Below, piece by piece: positions 11,390 through 25,556 of a stretch of 64,000 bases of DNA. A model generated the notes under the pieces. That model searched no databases and was not told the DNA's origin. It saw only the letters and a program-made list of their open reading frames with translations. The stretch lies in NCBI GenBank assembly GCA_013399695.1, contig VXAU01003159.1:1444415-1508414 (forward strand), in the 5' to 3' direction. Origin of the DNA: Formicarius rufipectus (lineage: Eukaryota > Chordata > Aves > Passeriformes > Formicariidae). The stretch's first letter is position 1. The number at the start of each line of letters is the position of its first letter. Both the position numbers and the translations under genes were made by a program.

Positions 11390-14156
11390 ATGTATTTGTA
11401 AGTTTCCAATGTATGTGTGGCAATAAGAGTCTAATGCAAATGCAAGGAAATAGGGAGTTGGCAGCTAGGGAATGGCTGGAAATGGGATTTCAAGGGGCAA
11501 GAGGAAATGACTAAGAACTGTAGCAGAGGTGAGATCACACTAGTACACAGGCTGAGCAGTAGAAGCACAGAAAGGCAAATCAAAGGTGTAGGGGATATGG
11601 GAAGATAAGAAGTCCACGGGATTTACCGAAGGAGAAGACAGAGAAAATTCTTATTGCTTAAATAGATTTTTTAAACTGAAAAACACTTCTGCTTGCTCAG
11701 AGTTTTAGGCAAAGGCAGCCAAGGTAAAGCTGCAAAAATGCATAGACAAAGGGAAGAATGGACTGGAAACAGTCACTTGTCGTGCCAGTAGACAGTGGAA
11801 TTGAGTAACTTCTGTATAAAAAAGAAAGATAAGACTGGATGTCAGAGACAAATTCCCACATCCAGTGGTGCCCCTGGCAAAGATCTCCTTTTCTGAAGAA
11901 AGGCTATATTCTGGTCCTAGATGACCAAAGATAATCAAAGCAAGTAAAATTACAGACACAGCCCCGGCGGCAGGCTCCCAAACTGCAGCTCCCTGCCTGC
12001 TGCTCCCTCTGCTCACCAGTGCACTGAACAGCCCTTTAGCAGAAGCTCCCAAACTTCTTTTGTGTTGCTTCCTTATCAGCATTTTGACAAGCTGGCTTGT
12101 TGGCACTCCTGAACTGAGGAGTGGTTCCATGAAGTGCCTCTTTCCATGTAACTAAAAGCTACAGCCTTCGTCTGCTGTGGAATTAGCAGATGGACTTTCA
12201 AAGGCCAATTATGAGAAATATCTTGGAAGCATGACTCCCACTTCTTCTTATCCAAGCCCTTAGCCCAGCCCTGCTGTTCTGCCACATGTGCTTAGAAGGA
12301 CTACTCATGCAGAGTGCCATGTCTCCTAGTTTGGTTTGCAGGGTAATACAGTCTAAGATGATAATATTTGACTGGGTCATGACAAGAGGTTTGTGGTTGA
12401 AAAAAAAATCTTCAATTATTCATATTCTATCAGGGAAGAAAAAGCCATATAATATTGGATTATGCATATTTTATCAAGTTATATAAGTGAGCTATTAAAC
12501 TGCATACAATTCTTGCAAGTCTTTGTTTTATAGATTAGTTTTACAAAGCATTTTATGTTCCTGCTGAACATAAACAGCCTCTCATATCTCCTCCTACTAC
12601 ACCAAGTATTCTCCTGATTAATTCATGAAGTCTATAAAATTCAAAATGAACCAGGAAGAAGAAATAAGTTTTTAAGCCCTCTCCTACCCTTGACAGAGTG
12701 AACTATCTGTCCAAGTCAAGAAGGCAGACTTCTCCATCATTTTCATTCAACACAGTCTGTGTTGTTCTTTCTTTAGCATCATGTCTGGTCCTTGTCTTTG
12801 CAACACACAGTAGTTCTGCAGCTACACGGTGGCCATGGCAGTGACTCTCAGAGGTTATCATCATATAGTTTAATGCTAGAAATGGAGGAAGCATCAGGGC
12901 AAAATCAGCCTCCCTTGAACCTTTGTGCACAACTAGGTGAAATCCCAAACCTCTGCCCTTCCCAGCTGGAGGGACACTGGCACCTCTCAGTACATTGGTA
13001 GTCAAGAATGGGCCAGGGCATTGTGCCCAGGCAGGTTCCGTAGGCTGTCCTGGATGCTGCTACAGCCACCCACTGCCATACCCCAGCAGAGGGAAAGGAC
13101 AGATATTCAGTGAGGAGATTTATAGTCTCCCCTAGGCACATGGGTAGAGTACCATGACAGACTGAGTTTCCTGAGTGCTCATTTCTCTGTCCTCTCTCAG
13201 GCTCTTGCCTCAGAGTCCCTCCACCCTGGGGCATGTTGAGTGGCTGTAAGTTACTGCCTGGGCATAGAAAAGAGCCCTGAGACTTCAAGGATGGGAAGGC
13301 AGAAACTGAAGCCTTCACTGGGAGCAAAGACAGCTGCCTCACAACCACTTTATTTCCAAATACTGTATCTTCCCAAATAGGGGTTCTCTTATCCATGGTT
13401 GTCTTCCAGGGCCCAGAGCAAAGGGTGCTCTGTAGGTTGTACATTGTACAAAACCGATGATTGCTGGCTGAGCCTGGCCGGCTGCAGGCATTCAACAGAG
13501 CCAGAACAGTAACCCCAGTATTTCTGACCAACCCGCTGAAGGCAAGTACCAGCAGAAGAGAGGGGAAACCCCACTCTCCTGAGGTTTTGCAGGCTCCAAA
13601 TTGCTGGCTGCCTCACAAAAGGCTGAGCGTTGCACTCAGACAAACAAACACTCCTTGGAATTTCACTACTTATTGGACAGCTCTTGGAAAACCTCTGTCT
13701 GAAGAAGATGGAAAAACAGTCCCCAAAACAGTTTTTTGTGTGTACTTCATTGTTTATGTCTAATTTTCTGATAGAAATGTATATGTAATGCATCAGCAGG
13801 ACATCAGGGTAAGCAGTATTGCTTTGGAAAGTATCTGGGGAGCGATGCTGGGATGTCTTTATACTGTGTATAGTCTGGCAGGAACGAGCAGGAGGCAAGG
13901 AAAGGTTGGTTCAGGGTGCTAGCTGTAGTACCCTCACCTGCACAGTGATTTCTGTAACGAACGAGGTATCCATGCTCTTGCACTAATAACAGACTGGACT
14001 TACTGAATGTTTTCAGAGCAGATGTCATTCTGCTAAAGTAAGAAGACATTTAAAAATAAATCACTTGACTGTGTTATTGCAATTGTTATCCTTTGCCCCC
14101 AGAGGCTCCAGGTGCTCTTAATTCTCACTGGAGTGCTAAATAATCAATTCCTTCAG

Positions 14157-14189
14157 GAAAAAAAAAAAAAAAAAGAGAAAAAAAAAAAG
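14157..14189 (+). repeat. A-rich tract
   Basis: Two A runs are separated by AAGAG. It could be the tail of a decayed retroelement or simple slippage. The sequence to its left has no element that I recognise. Confidence 0.8.
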
Positions 14190-17100
14190 ACAAAGGTTAA
14201 GTATGTTCAACTCATCATTTTTGGCAATGTCCCTTTAACTCAGGTGTCAGCTGGAGAGGTTCTTGCCACTGTTTCTTCTGTTATTCTCTGAAAATCCCAC
14301 TAGATTCCATAGCAACAGCTGGATCACATGCTCCTCGGTGTACTCTCTGTAAGCAGATGTGAACAATGCTGGCAAATAAAGTCTCAGCAAGTGCTGGACA
14401 GGAAAAAGACTGAATTCAGCCTCTACATTTTTTTTAATAACTCCCAGCAAAGGCTTTCTGTGGTTTCTTATGACACAGGTAAATCCAGATCTGAATGCAA
14501 ACCCGATTCAAGTTACTTCCTTGCTTAATAAAAAGACCATCAAGGTGGCTGATATTTTACAGCTGTTTTCTCCTCATGCTATGTAAGGAATTCATGGAAG
14601 TCTGAGGATGAAATACATTTCCATATTCAAATGTGTTTGTGGTGACTAGATAAATATTATGTCTGCTTCACTGATGAGTTAGTCCTGCTACTAAATTGAT
14701 TGCATTCTTTGGTATTTTTTCAAACTTCATCCAAAGAAGGAAATCATAACTATTCGTATATCAATTAATGATCCATATTCAATCATGCTCTTATTTTCTG
14801 TATTTGTGGCAAACGTTTTGAGTAATGCAGGTCAGTTTTGCCCAATAACTATGTCATTGTGTTTAAAATCACAGAATAAATCTTCTCACACGTCAAATGA
14901 ACACTTAATAATGCCATTGCCTAGAGGAAGTGTTCATAATCCTTTTCCTCAACTAATGCGGAAAATCTGTGTACAGCCTTATTTATGTTCATATTTAGGC
15001 AAGCAAAACATGATAATTCTCTCCTTTAATCTGATTCTGCTTCCAAGTATCTCCCATAAATTCCTCCCATACAACACCAAACCATATGCAGTCTCAGCTG
15101 TGTCATACTGCCTAGGTTCAAAACCAACTTGCAATGTATGGAGTCTGTAGCTATGTCAGACGTTGTGTAATCGATCTGTACTTTAATTATGGGTTCTTAT
15201 AAGGACAAATAAATCATACCTCTTTGCAGCACAATGGAAGGGCTAAAATATAGAACAGGGAAAGAGAATATTAAATTTATTCTGTTATGCAACTAGATTG
15301 AGGTTTAGTAGAAAGAAATCAATGTTAATACTTCTGATGAAAATCTAGAGTAGATTCAGTGATTTGTAAAATTTGAAGTGTCTCTTAAATTGCAGACACC
15401 CGTGGAGCTCTTAGCCTAATACTTGTTTACAGTGTCTGCATCAATTTAGATGCAAAAACTGATGGAGTCCTTCTTTTTTACAAAGTCACTTTTCATTACA
15501 TACCATCAGGTTGGAAAGCCAGGGAAGAAATCTTAGTAATGTCTGCTGCTGATTTTAGCTTCCTTCTCTATATGAAGACTAATGAATATATGTGTATGTG
15601 CCTTACAGGGGGTCAGCTTCTGTCACCCCTTTGGAGGTGATATAGGAAATTTTTGGTGATTACTGGATGTGCTCATTGGTAAGGTCAGAGAAAGGGAAGC
15701 AGTCTCCAGTCAAGTAAAATTACAGCCCCTGCTCCAGAGCCTGAGATCATCACATAGCACACTGCCTGACAGGCACTTGCATGCATGGCTTCCATAGGTC
15801 TGGAACAGGCTCTGAGCTGTGTGAAAAGGCACTGGTGCTTAAACTGGGTGAGCACAAAGAGTGGAAGGAACACAGGATATTAATAGCATCATAGTGTTTA
15901 CTTGGTTGGGCAGATGAAGGTTTAGATGGGATTGTATCTGGCATTCACAGAGTCTGTGTCTGAGCCTCTCCCATGTGTGTCTCTGGGAGAACAGGGCACA
16001 AACGGAAGGGACCTTCCTACCAGGCAAAGCGGAGGAACCAAAGACACAAAGTGTCTTGATGCTCAGAGCAGCTCAGGTGTACTACCAGTCTTCTCCAGGA
16101 CTGCCTGTCACTGCCATGTGCTGCTGTGCAGCTCCTCACAGCCAACAGTCTGGAGGGTGGCCCACACTGTCTGTCCTCAGGACAAATCACCAAGGCCAGG
16201 TGGGCAAGGGTGCCTGTCCTGCTGCTGCAGGAAACACAAGTCTATAGTCCCCAAACTATTGGTTCAGCGTTTCTCACAGCACAGCAGAGGAAGTTGGAAC
16301 AGTGACAGTGCTCTGTGAAAAACTAGAGCAGTTCAGGCTGGGAAGATGAGCTGTTCCATAGAAGCTGGAGCAGCTGTTAGCCCCTGCCCTGCCACCAGGG
16401 ACTGGTCTGCCCTGCCAAACCACCCAGCTCCAGGGAGGATGCAGGCTCAGGCCTGTAAATTGATACTGCACTTAAATGATTACAGGCTCTTCACTGTCAG
16501 CCCAACTGCAGTGGACTTGAGGAAAAGCAAGTCCAGAACTCTAGTTCTGTCTGTAACAGGGTTGCTGAATAACTGGGCTAGTTAAACCAGGCTAAATTAG
16601 AAATTAACAGGCATTGCCCTGGGGATGGTCTTATAAGCCATGAGTGAAGGAAGTAGGCAAGTAATCGTCAGCAACTCCTAGGAGGATGAATTGCATAGAG
16701 ATAGATTTAAACTTAGGAATAACAAGTATGTTTATAGGTGGAAATAAATCACTTTATTGTTTTATTTGTAGTCATTGTGCAAAAGCATTTTTGCTCAAAA
16801 CTCCGAGATAGACCACATATGTTATGTTTATGGAGGGACAAAATCATTCTTAAAGCATAACCATAATCACAAAGAGATTGTTTCATTTCAGATCTGTTTA
16901 CTGACCTTTCACCACCAGAAAATGCTTTTTTACTGCTATCTGTGGCAAGAGAAATTCCGGGTGGCTCCAGCTTGGAGATATAGCTGCTTACATCAACTGA
17001 GTGTCTGGCCCCAGGAATGTAAAATAAGATCTGCTCTGCAGAATGAGACCACTGTTACTGAGGACCCCATGACTAGCCTTTGTATGGTGAGAAAATGCAT

Positions 17101-20100
17101 AGTTAATAGGATTTTGCTATTAGTGAACTTGATCTTATACTGTGCTTTATTTTATTCCAGAGCAGCCTGGCAGATACTTAGCATCAACAAAGCCAAGACT
17201 GTAAAAGCATTTCTTACCTATTGTGAACATTTTCCTAAGCTCACTGTTACTCGCTAGAAATCAGGAGCTCCAGCCACAGGAACCCCCAAGCGGCTGTGCT
17301 GCAGGCAATGCCACAGGGTGGGCCTGGGCAGCCTCACCCCATCGAGGGGGCCCTGGAGTTGGGGCTGCCTGTTCAGCTCTGGCACCGTCACACTCCTCAC
17401 AAATGTTAAAATGCAAACTAGAAAAAACAAGGTGCACCTCTTCATTTCTTGACAAGTACTTAAAATAGAAATACTCTGACCTATTTTTTTTAAACGCTAC
17501 TCCTGTCTTGATATTCCCATGTAGAAAATAAGCTGTGTGTCACTCTTTGCAGCAGCCCTCTTCTCAAAGGCTTCGGGCTGGATTCAGCCCAGCAGCCCCA
17601 TACAGGGAAGCAGCCACCCAGCCACAATGAAAGCAGGAGTTATTTGACAACGGCTCAGAGCAACCCTTTTCAAGCCTTGAAGTGCACAACTCAAATAATA
17701 GTCACTGCTTGCTTTGCTCTTTTCATGCTCACTCCTAGCTTGGCACTGTAAGAATAAAAAGGCTCTTTTAGAAGATAATGGACATTCCATGTTGCTCACC
17801 CTTCCTGTAATTTACAGGAGTTAAGGACACCAGTAAGGTCCAAGAATAACAGGCATTTCTGCTGCATTCAAAGATAACTTGGCAAAGTCTTCTGATAGAT
17901 TAGAAGAAAAAGTGAACAGTTATAATGCAACCCCCAGGCACCATCACCCATGTCTGGCTTTGCCTGTACAGTGGCTGGTGCCTCTGTGCCTCAGGGCAAC
18001 CAAGCAGAGAAGGGCATGGGGGCAAGTGCCTGAGGGCCAGTGCTCAGCTGGCCCAGAAGCACCCTCAGTGCTGGCTGTGAGTGGGCACAGCTCTCTCCTC
18101 ATGTAATGGTCTGAGGGCTGGGTAGAGCATCCAGCAGAACAGAGCATCTCCCATGTTTTATGGAGCCTCTGTTCTTGCTTCCCACCAGCTGCTGCATTCC
18201 CTCACACACAGTGCTTTCCTTGTTCCTCTGAAGCAAGGACAAGCCTTTCCTGCTGCCTCCTCTCACTAACAGTTGAAAATCCATAGGCCAACACTGCAAC
18301 ACTTGTCATTACAAGATGGGAGCTTTTCTCCTGACTGAATTTCTTTACCTCTCTCTCTGAGGTGTTTAAAGATGGGAAGAAAGTTGCCTTTTCCTGATAC
18401 CTTACCTGGTGATGTGACAACCTGGACTATCATCACAAGGCAGATGTTTTCTGCAGCAGCTGGGGAAAATAATTAGTCCAGCAGAGGTATAAGCAATCCT
18501 GCATTTTCTGTTCCTCAGCAACAGAGGCCTTAGGCTTTGGTTGCCTGAGCAGCAACACAGAAAAGTGGTGTAGTCTGAGAGATCTATTACACTAACCTGA
18601 ATTTAGCTTGCAGCATAGTTCGATCATTCAGCTGATTGAGAACACCCATCTTTGACCTCACTTGCTTCTCAGTTAATGCCTTCTGTTCCTCCTTGGTAGC
18701 AGCATGGGTAAAACAGAAGCCTTATGGAGGGGAAAACAAACTTCTTAATCTGCCATGCATACTGTAGTAACTGGACTCAGAGGACAGCTCCTTGCCAGAA
18801 TGGATTTTATTTTGCTCTTCATGGGCTACAGCTGCTGCTGAGCAAACTTTTCTCCTTCTCTTATTTGCATAGCAGATTGCAAACTTTTCAGGCTACTTCA
18901 AATAGCAGTCTGGTTGAACATGAAATCCTTGCCACCAAGAAGTCTGTCATTTGGCAGATGTATAGCATTATTGCTGAAGTTCTAAAAGGAGTAATAAATC
19001 TTCCACCCTCTGTGTCTTACAACTATCCTGAGTCTGTGGAGCTCACAGCTCTTTTTCAGGAGGGAGACAGATTTATGCAGAGAACTACTGTGCATGTAAA
19101 TCTCTTTCCCATATATGCTGCCTCTGCTTGTGTTGAGTCTTGGCCTGGGTATGAACTGTCAAAATATCCAGAACTTTTTAGCATTGACTGAAGTGACTGT
19201 CCACTGTGAAGCCACTCCTCTGTTGGGTCTCTCTGCATTGGGGAAGAAACAGAAACTAATTGAGAGGTAGCATGACAATCAATAACAAATTCAGACTGAT
19301 CAGATTCAGAAACATTCATACTGAAAGCCTGCAGATTGTTCCCCTCTCTACATAACTCCTGTTACGTATATTAAGAGAAGAGAAGGACTTCTGTATCTGT
19401 GTGGGATCTTCCAGGGTTCCTTGTAATTCTGCCAGACTCTCATCTCACTCATTGCCCCTTGTGCTGAGAAGCATAAATATGACATTGTTGTAAAGACTTA
19501 CTCCCACCCCACAGAGAATTTCTGTTATAAGAGATGCAACTTCATGACAGAGCACCGCTCTAGCAAAAAAAAAAAAAAGGAATTACTGAGCCTAAGGGTA
19601 TCAAAGTGCTAACAGATAATCTGCCTGAATCTGGTGATTACTTATCATCCTGAACGTGGTCCTGTACTTATCATCCTGCCAACGAGGTTTGCCTTGGAGG
19701 GGCTGCCACACCCTGCTTCCATAAAAGCAGAGAGGGGAAGGACTGGATCCGTCTCCTACTGCCTGTCAGAGCCCAACTTCTCAAATCAGGGACTGCCAGC
19801 ACCACAGCAGAGTTCATGAGTGGATGCCCAGTGTACACTGCCCATGAAACAGGATGCACCTGGAAGGATGTTCATCTTCCAGGAAGACCATGGAAATCTA
19901 GGACTCAAGTGACTTTAGTCTTGGATGTCCAGGAAGTATGACAAAAGGTGAGAGTGTTGTGCACTGTGGCTGCAATTCCTTTAACTCCAGCCATGCAGAA
20001 GCTGTCCATTCATGGGACAGCACCATCCTCTCTCATGTGCTGATTCAGGGGATGACATTTCTTCCAGTAAAACTGGACCTGTTGACTACTTATGTTTTCT

Positions 20101-20551
20101 CAGAGAGTTTCGTTCTGTGCTGAATGAATCCAAATGCAGCGTCACTCAGACTAATACTGAATGTAAACTTCATCTTGTTTTCAAGTAAGGATCAAACACT
20201 TGGTCTTGTGAGCCATCCACATAGGCAGCCTATTTTCCAGTGTCAGCACATCTCAAGAAGGACAAATACTTGCAGCTGGCTCACCAGTCTCTAGCACTGC
20301 CAAATCAGAAACTATGCCCAACATTAAATCCTCTACAAATTACTCACACGGTATACCGTCTCAAACACCAAAGCAAGAGAGCAATTCCACCCTTCAAAAA
20401 CAATTTAGCCCACTCTGACCTGCATACTGAAAAGCATCCTTTGGCATTGGCATGATGATTGAAACATGGCCAGGTGAAGAAGATGGCAACTAAAATTAAG
20501 ATGCATAGAGCACAGAAGAGTCCTGCTCTGCTTCTTGCTTCATATTGCACC

Positions 20552-20579
20552 AAAAAAAAAAAAAAAAGAGAGAGAGAGA
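20552..20579 (+). repeat. Poly-A followed by (GA)n
   Basis: A run of about 16 A is followed by GAGAGAGAGAGA. The composition is simple-repeat; no retroelement body is recognised on its left. Confidence 0.85.
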
Positions 20580-21825
20580 CAGTGAGCAGAGATGACTTTT
20601 GCCTTTGTTTCGTTTTGGGTTTTTTTTGATCACACAGTATAACAGAAAAAAACAATCCCTTTCATTTAGCAAATCTATTTTGTTTCTTGGAGGGTTAAAT
20701 TCTGCTTGCCTCAAACAAATGAGTAATCCAATTGGCTTCAGTGTGACAACTCCCAAAAGGCAAACAGGATTTTACTCCCTCCAGATTGTAGTAAATAGAT
20801 TTTGTGAATGAGCTATTTGAAATGCGGGATATTTTGTGTGCTAGCTCGGGTGCTGCCCCATAAACCCATGACAACTGGGTCAGCCAGTTTTTCTTCTGCT
20901 GAAGGTTTAAATGGCTTCCTATGGCTCTAAATTTAAAATAGGGCCTCTAACTAGAAATCATAAATTTGACAGTGCTGGTTTTGTAAAGTGTAAGACGAAG
21001 GAGGAGACGGAAGTAGTCTCGGAAAGCAGTAGTCAGGGCTAATTTACTAGATATTTTAATTTCTTGGGAACCACATAATCTCCTAGGATTCTTGCAAAAC
21101 TGAAAGGTCTGTATCTCTAATATTGAGAGACCAAAAGTGATTGAGCCACATTGCATAAACTTTCTCATTTTTCTGACACCAGGGGCTTTCTCAGCTCCTC
21201 ACTGACTGAATTCCCATATCCTTACTAAGCCCTTTCACAAGAAAGCAGATACTTGAGCTTGCATTTGTCTCACGTTTGCTGCTGACATTGCAGGCTGTTT
21301 TCAGAGTAACCTGAATTTCTTTACTTTGTCATCTCCAGCTACTTCACAAAAGACAATTAGACACCTCCCAGTACCCACCTGCAATGCCTGCACCACTACA
21401 GGAGTGCACTGCCTTGACAAAAATATTCACACTGGCGGGAGACCAGATCAAGAAGGTAGTCAACAGTCCATATGCATGAAACCCATCTGAGGAAAATCAC
21501 TTCACTGATCTAACTATGAGAGCTGAAAAAATGTGCAAAATCACCCACTGGCTATTTAGAAACAGGCAGATGTGTAGAGGCACCAAGTCCAAATGGCAAG
21601 AAAGAGGAGAGAAAATCACAAGTACTCTGTCAAATACATTTTATGTTGATTTTACTATGCCAAAAGACAGACAGTGCCATCAGATAGAATCTGTGTGCCC
21701 TCAGGTCCTCTTTACTTGCCCTCATGGATCAAATTGCAGTCTCTCATTGACCCACATCCCTTAACAAGTAGAACAGGTAGCAAAACTCAGACAACTTGCA
21801 TTTTTGAAAGAATATTTGTACCCTC

Positions 21826-21841
21826 TTTTTTTTTTTTTTTT
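21826..21841 (+). repeat. Poly-T run
   Basis: A run of about 16 T, ending in 'caagtaaag'. No associated element is visible. Confidence 0.85.
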
Positions 21842-24800
21842 CAAGTAAAGCTTACAGAAGGAGAGGGGGAGAGAATAAGATTGTTATATAAGCAGTGAGG
21901 ATAGGGAGTTCTAATTGGGCTTGTACTCTTGGCTGCAAAATAAAATATCAAAGAAAATGAGAATGCAAGTGCTTATACCAGGACTGAATATAGCTCAAGG
22001 TTTTGTTTCCTGGGCATTTCCTCCCTGGTAACACAGAGAGTGTCATCAGGCTCATCCATGCTACAGTAGCCAATCTATACAACACCACTCCATGCAGTAC
22101 ACCTCACGGGAAGGGAGGGTATTGCAAACTAAATTCAAGCATTCTATTTTAAAGAAAAGTCTTTGTATTCAGGATTGCATCAAACCAAAATGCTGGATGT
22201 GAATGCCTCCTATCTTCTGTAAAAGTTTGAATTAGGATCCATTTGGAGCAAGGGATCCTGTATTCCAGTGCTTTGCCCAGGCTGTGAGGTTGACAGCAAC
22301 TACAGCCCTATGGCAGGAGAAGGACACTGTGGTGTCCTTTAATAAATGGTGTCCAATAAAATGCTGGAAATTCAGGGCAAGTTTGCAGGCTGCGCTATTC
22401 TCTCCTGAGAAATTTCACAGGCAGGACCATGCAGACTATTTGAAGAAAACTGTTGCACACCTTAAGTTACTTATAAGGACTTTGATTTCAGCAATGAATG
22501 GTTTTAATTTTGATAAATGTGAAACAGACTCCCAAGTCTTCAAACAGCAACTGTCATCGGAAAATAAGACAGAAGTCATCCACGAGCTAATTTCCTCTTT
22601 TACCCAACTGAGATGAGATGGTTGCCTGGAGTCTATTTTCCTAAGATTTTTTTTTCCTCTAGTCTAATCAAATGTCCTAATTAATAGATCTCAGTAGATA
22701 AAAACCTGCAAAATCAAAATAATCCAAATCTCATGGTATGGTCTGAAGTGCTTTCCAGTTCCACTGTGTGAAATTTTCCTCCCAACAGCATGTGGGAAGC
22801 CATGAGATCTTGGCTCCTGCAGGGGCTGTGTCAGCATAGAGGTGGACGGTGGGAAGGTGAAGGTGTTTGAAGCTGTACAGACCTCACCCATGTGAGTGTC
22901 CCAGATGTGAGAGGTTCTGTGTCACATGGAGGATATTTCCAAGCCGCCTTCTGGGAAATTACTGCCTCAAATCTTGCTCATTGGAACTAGGTATTCCAAA
23001 TCCTCTACTTATCCCTACAAATCTTTTCCTTTAATCTTATAAAAACATTTAAAATTTTTGTCCTAAAGGCCAGAAAAGACAAAGTAGCACTCAGCTTCCC
23101 TCTCCTGAAATCCTGTTGATGTAAAATGGAGCGAGATACCAGGCTGAGGGTGCTTTAAAGGGGAACGATCAAGGCAGAACGTTTATAGTTACAACCAAGG
23201 GTGCTTTAAGGTTGAAAACTTCTGCTTGGAGAGCTTGCAGTGTAATGTAGGAAGAGTGAAACAGGACTGTAACCATGAACCCAGCTAATCAACCAGGCTG
23301 CACTTAAAGAAATTGCAATCCAGTAGGAAATCACTGATTTCTTTTCTGTGAAAAACAGAGGCAAATGTTTCAATAAAAACTTCCCTTTTTTCAACAAATA
23401 CAAGTCTAGAAGTGTGGGCTTTTTCCAATGTCAACTGTCAGTAAGTGCTATAAACTCATCCAAGAACAAATACAGTTAGAGGAACAAAAAAACAGTCTTT
23501 TTGCTGGGAGATACCATGAGTTTAGCTGAGAGCACATTTGATGTGCTGTGGCCAGTGGTGCTGCTGGATTCATAATCCTTTCCAGATAACTCTTTGAAGA
23601 AAGAAAGCTTAACCCCATTTGACCTATGTTTCCTAAGAGTGTCTCTTTCACTTCAGCAGCTTGAGCAATGTACAAAGGGTCTTGTTTTTGCAATGATTTT
23701 GATAGATTTTCAGGGAAACAAATATGCCTAATTCTGAAAGAGGGCTGATGTAGTTTGTGCCTCTGGAAGTTGACTTGCAGTTCGTTAACCCGAGTTGCAG
23801 CTGTTGAAATCTCTTGTGCCAAAATAATGAAATGCAGCCCTGATTTCCTTTCTTCTGGGTCAGGTCTTGACAGCAAGTGACGTTCTCAGCTCTGAGAGCA
23901 GCTGGGGTCACTGGATCTCAGAGAATTAGGCTCTCTGTCTCCTATGGAAAGTCTTTGGTCTGTTGTGGTTGTTGCTTTGATTTTCTAGTGATGTGTATTT
24001 TTATACATGTCTAAAAACAAACATAGCTTGCCCTACTGCCACACAGATCCCTTCTGATCCCTTGTCAACAATGTCAAGCCAATGTTACACTCAAGCCCAG
24101 GAATGACTCATTTTTTACAACTGTGGTCTTCTGAGAACATTACAAAGGCTGCAGAGGAATGGTTTAATTTGGAAGTATTTCCTGCATCCCCACCAGAGGC
24201 TTATTTTTCCTGGGTCTCCACTTCCTTTGCTATTCCAATAGTTTGGGTGTTCTATATTTAGCCAGTTCACTGAAGCACGTGTGGGTAACTGAACTAAGTG
24301 CTTATACAAAAGCTTTCCCCCTGAATTTCTGCCTTCATAGTAGAACTCCCTGTAATTTCACTGTATTGTCACTCCCACTCATCCCTGCTGAATACAGCTG
24401 TGTAAGATTTTAGCAGTGCACATTTCATTTTTAATTTAATGTGTGCCTTTCCCTCAAAGGAGAGGCAGATGACATCTGCTGCCAGGGTGACTCAGCACAG
24501 GAAGAGCTGCAATTGCAACTATCAGTCTGTGCTAAATAACCCGACCCATTTATACTTCGAAAATCAGTCAAATCCAAATGCCAGATACTAGATTAGGGTG
24601 CGGGTGGGTGGGGATTGGAATGAGCCTAGGAGAGGTGAGGGAAGGGACAGACGGTGTCCCTGAGCTACACAAACAAGCTCTGGAACAGGGACCAATAGTG
24701 GTGCCTGGACCCCTACCCTGCAGTCCTGGGCAACGTGTGTGCCGAGTGGGAGCCCACCCAAACAAAAATAGCAGGCAAAGGCACTACTGCAGTCGAAGGG

Positions 24801-25469
24801 GGAGAGAGAGATATGCAGGGGCAGACCAGGGGAGCCTGTATGAACCTGCCTTCTGCTGCAGGAAGTATAAGCGAAGGTAAAATGACTGGTTTCACAGGTG
24901 GCTTAGACAGGATGGCCTGCGGGCAGTAGAAGCTTGCAGGGAGCAGTTGCTCGCTTTATCTCCAGCAGTATTTTGGGAGGGAGAAGAGAGGGCACAATCC
25001 TGCACGGGCTTTGGCATATGAACAAAAGACATTAGGTAGGCAGCAGTTAATCCAGTGAAAAGGTGCTTCCCTGCCTTCGTAGCAACGGATTTTCTTTTCC
25101 AAGTGGACAAGATCTCTGAAGGGATAACAGATTAACAATCTAATACTTCTTGGTCTGCCTGATCAAGTGTCATTTCCAGTAGTGTTTATCAGTGTCCAGG
25201 CTTGTTTTGCATAGGAATGTAATATTTTCACAAGGTCATGTTTGGTGACTGAGCCTTAAAAGAACCTGTATGTGTGAAGATGTCAATGATTTTAGCATAT
25301 CCACTGGAAGGTGCTGATTGTTTAGAAGGCTGTTACAGGGGAGCTGGGTTTAGTGCTGCTTCTTTTGTGTATGTGACAATATTGTCATATACTTGTCATA
25401 TTTTCCTTCAGAGGAGAAAGAGCTTTCCATGAATCTCTAGGCTAAGCCTCTCCCTGAAAAAAAGATTTC

Positions 25470-25556
25470 TTTATTCAGAGATGAGAAAACTGAACCAAGG
25501 AATGATTCAGTGGTTTTCCCAAATTCTGAGAATGATCTGGAACCTATTTCATGTCT
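25470..25556 (-). mobile_element. Possible MIR relic, reverse orientation
   Basis: The + strand reads 'ttattcagagatgagaaaac', then 'tgaaccaagg', then 'ttttcccaaattctgag'. This parallels the reverse complement of MIR, which typically reads 'attttacagatgaggaaactgaggc', then 'gacttgcccaaggtcac'. The order and spacing of the two blocks fit; the rest is too decayed to align by eye. It may be chance similarity. Confidence 0.42.

Larger units (their letters stand above)
10489..25469. other. Gene-poor non-coding sequence with simple repeats
   Basis: Apart from the microsatellites listed separately, I see nothing that qualifies as a gene. The longest open frames are 208 codons at 12905-13531 (-), 169 codons at 13389-13898 (-), 160 codons at 16775-17257 (+) and 155 codons at 18724-19191 (+). 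None shows a recognisable motif, signal peptide or domain, and none is framed by convincing splice sites. They lie in patches of moderate GC, where stops are rarer. Their chance origin cannot be excluded or proven by eye. Confidence 0.5.

Noticed and set aside
16775..17257. 160-codon frame on the + strand
   Set aside because: No recognisable motif, no promoter or splice context, and a length reachable by chance in this amount of sequence.
18724..19191. 155-codon frame on the + strand
   Set aside because: No recognisable motif or gene context. The peptide has a short hydrophobic region but nothing that points to a family.
21880..21895. TATA-like 'gttatataagcag'
   Set aside because: Isolated AT-rich word with no first-exon or CpG context; expected by chance.
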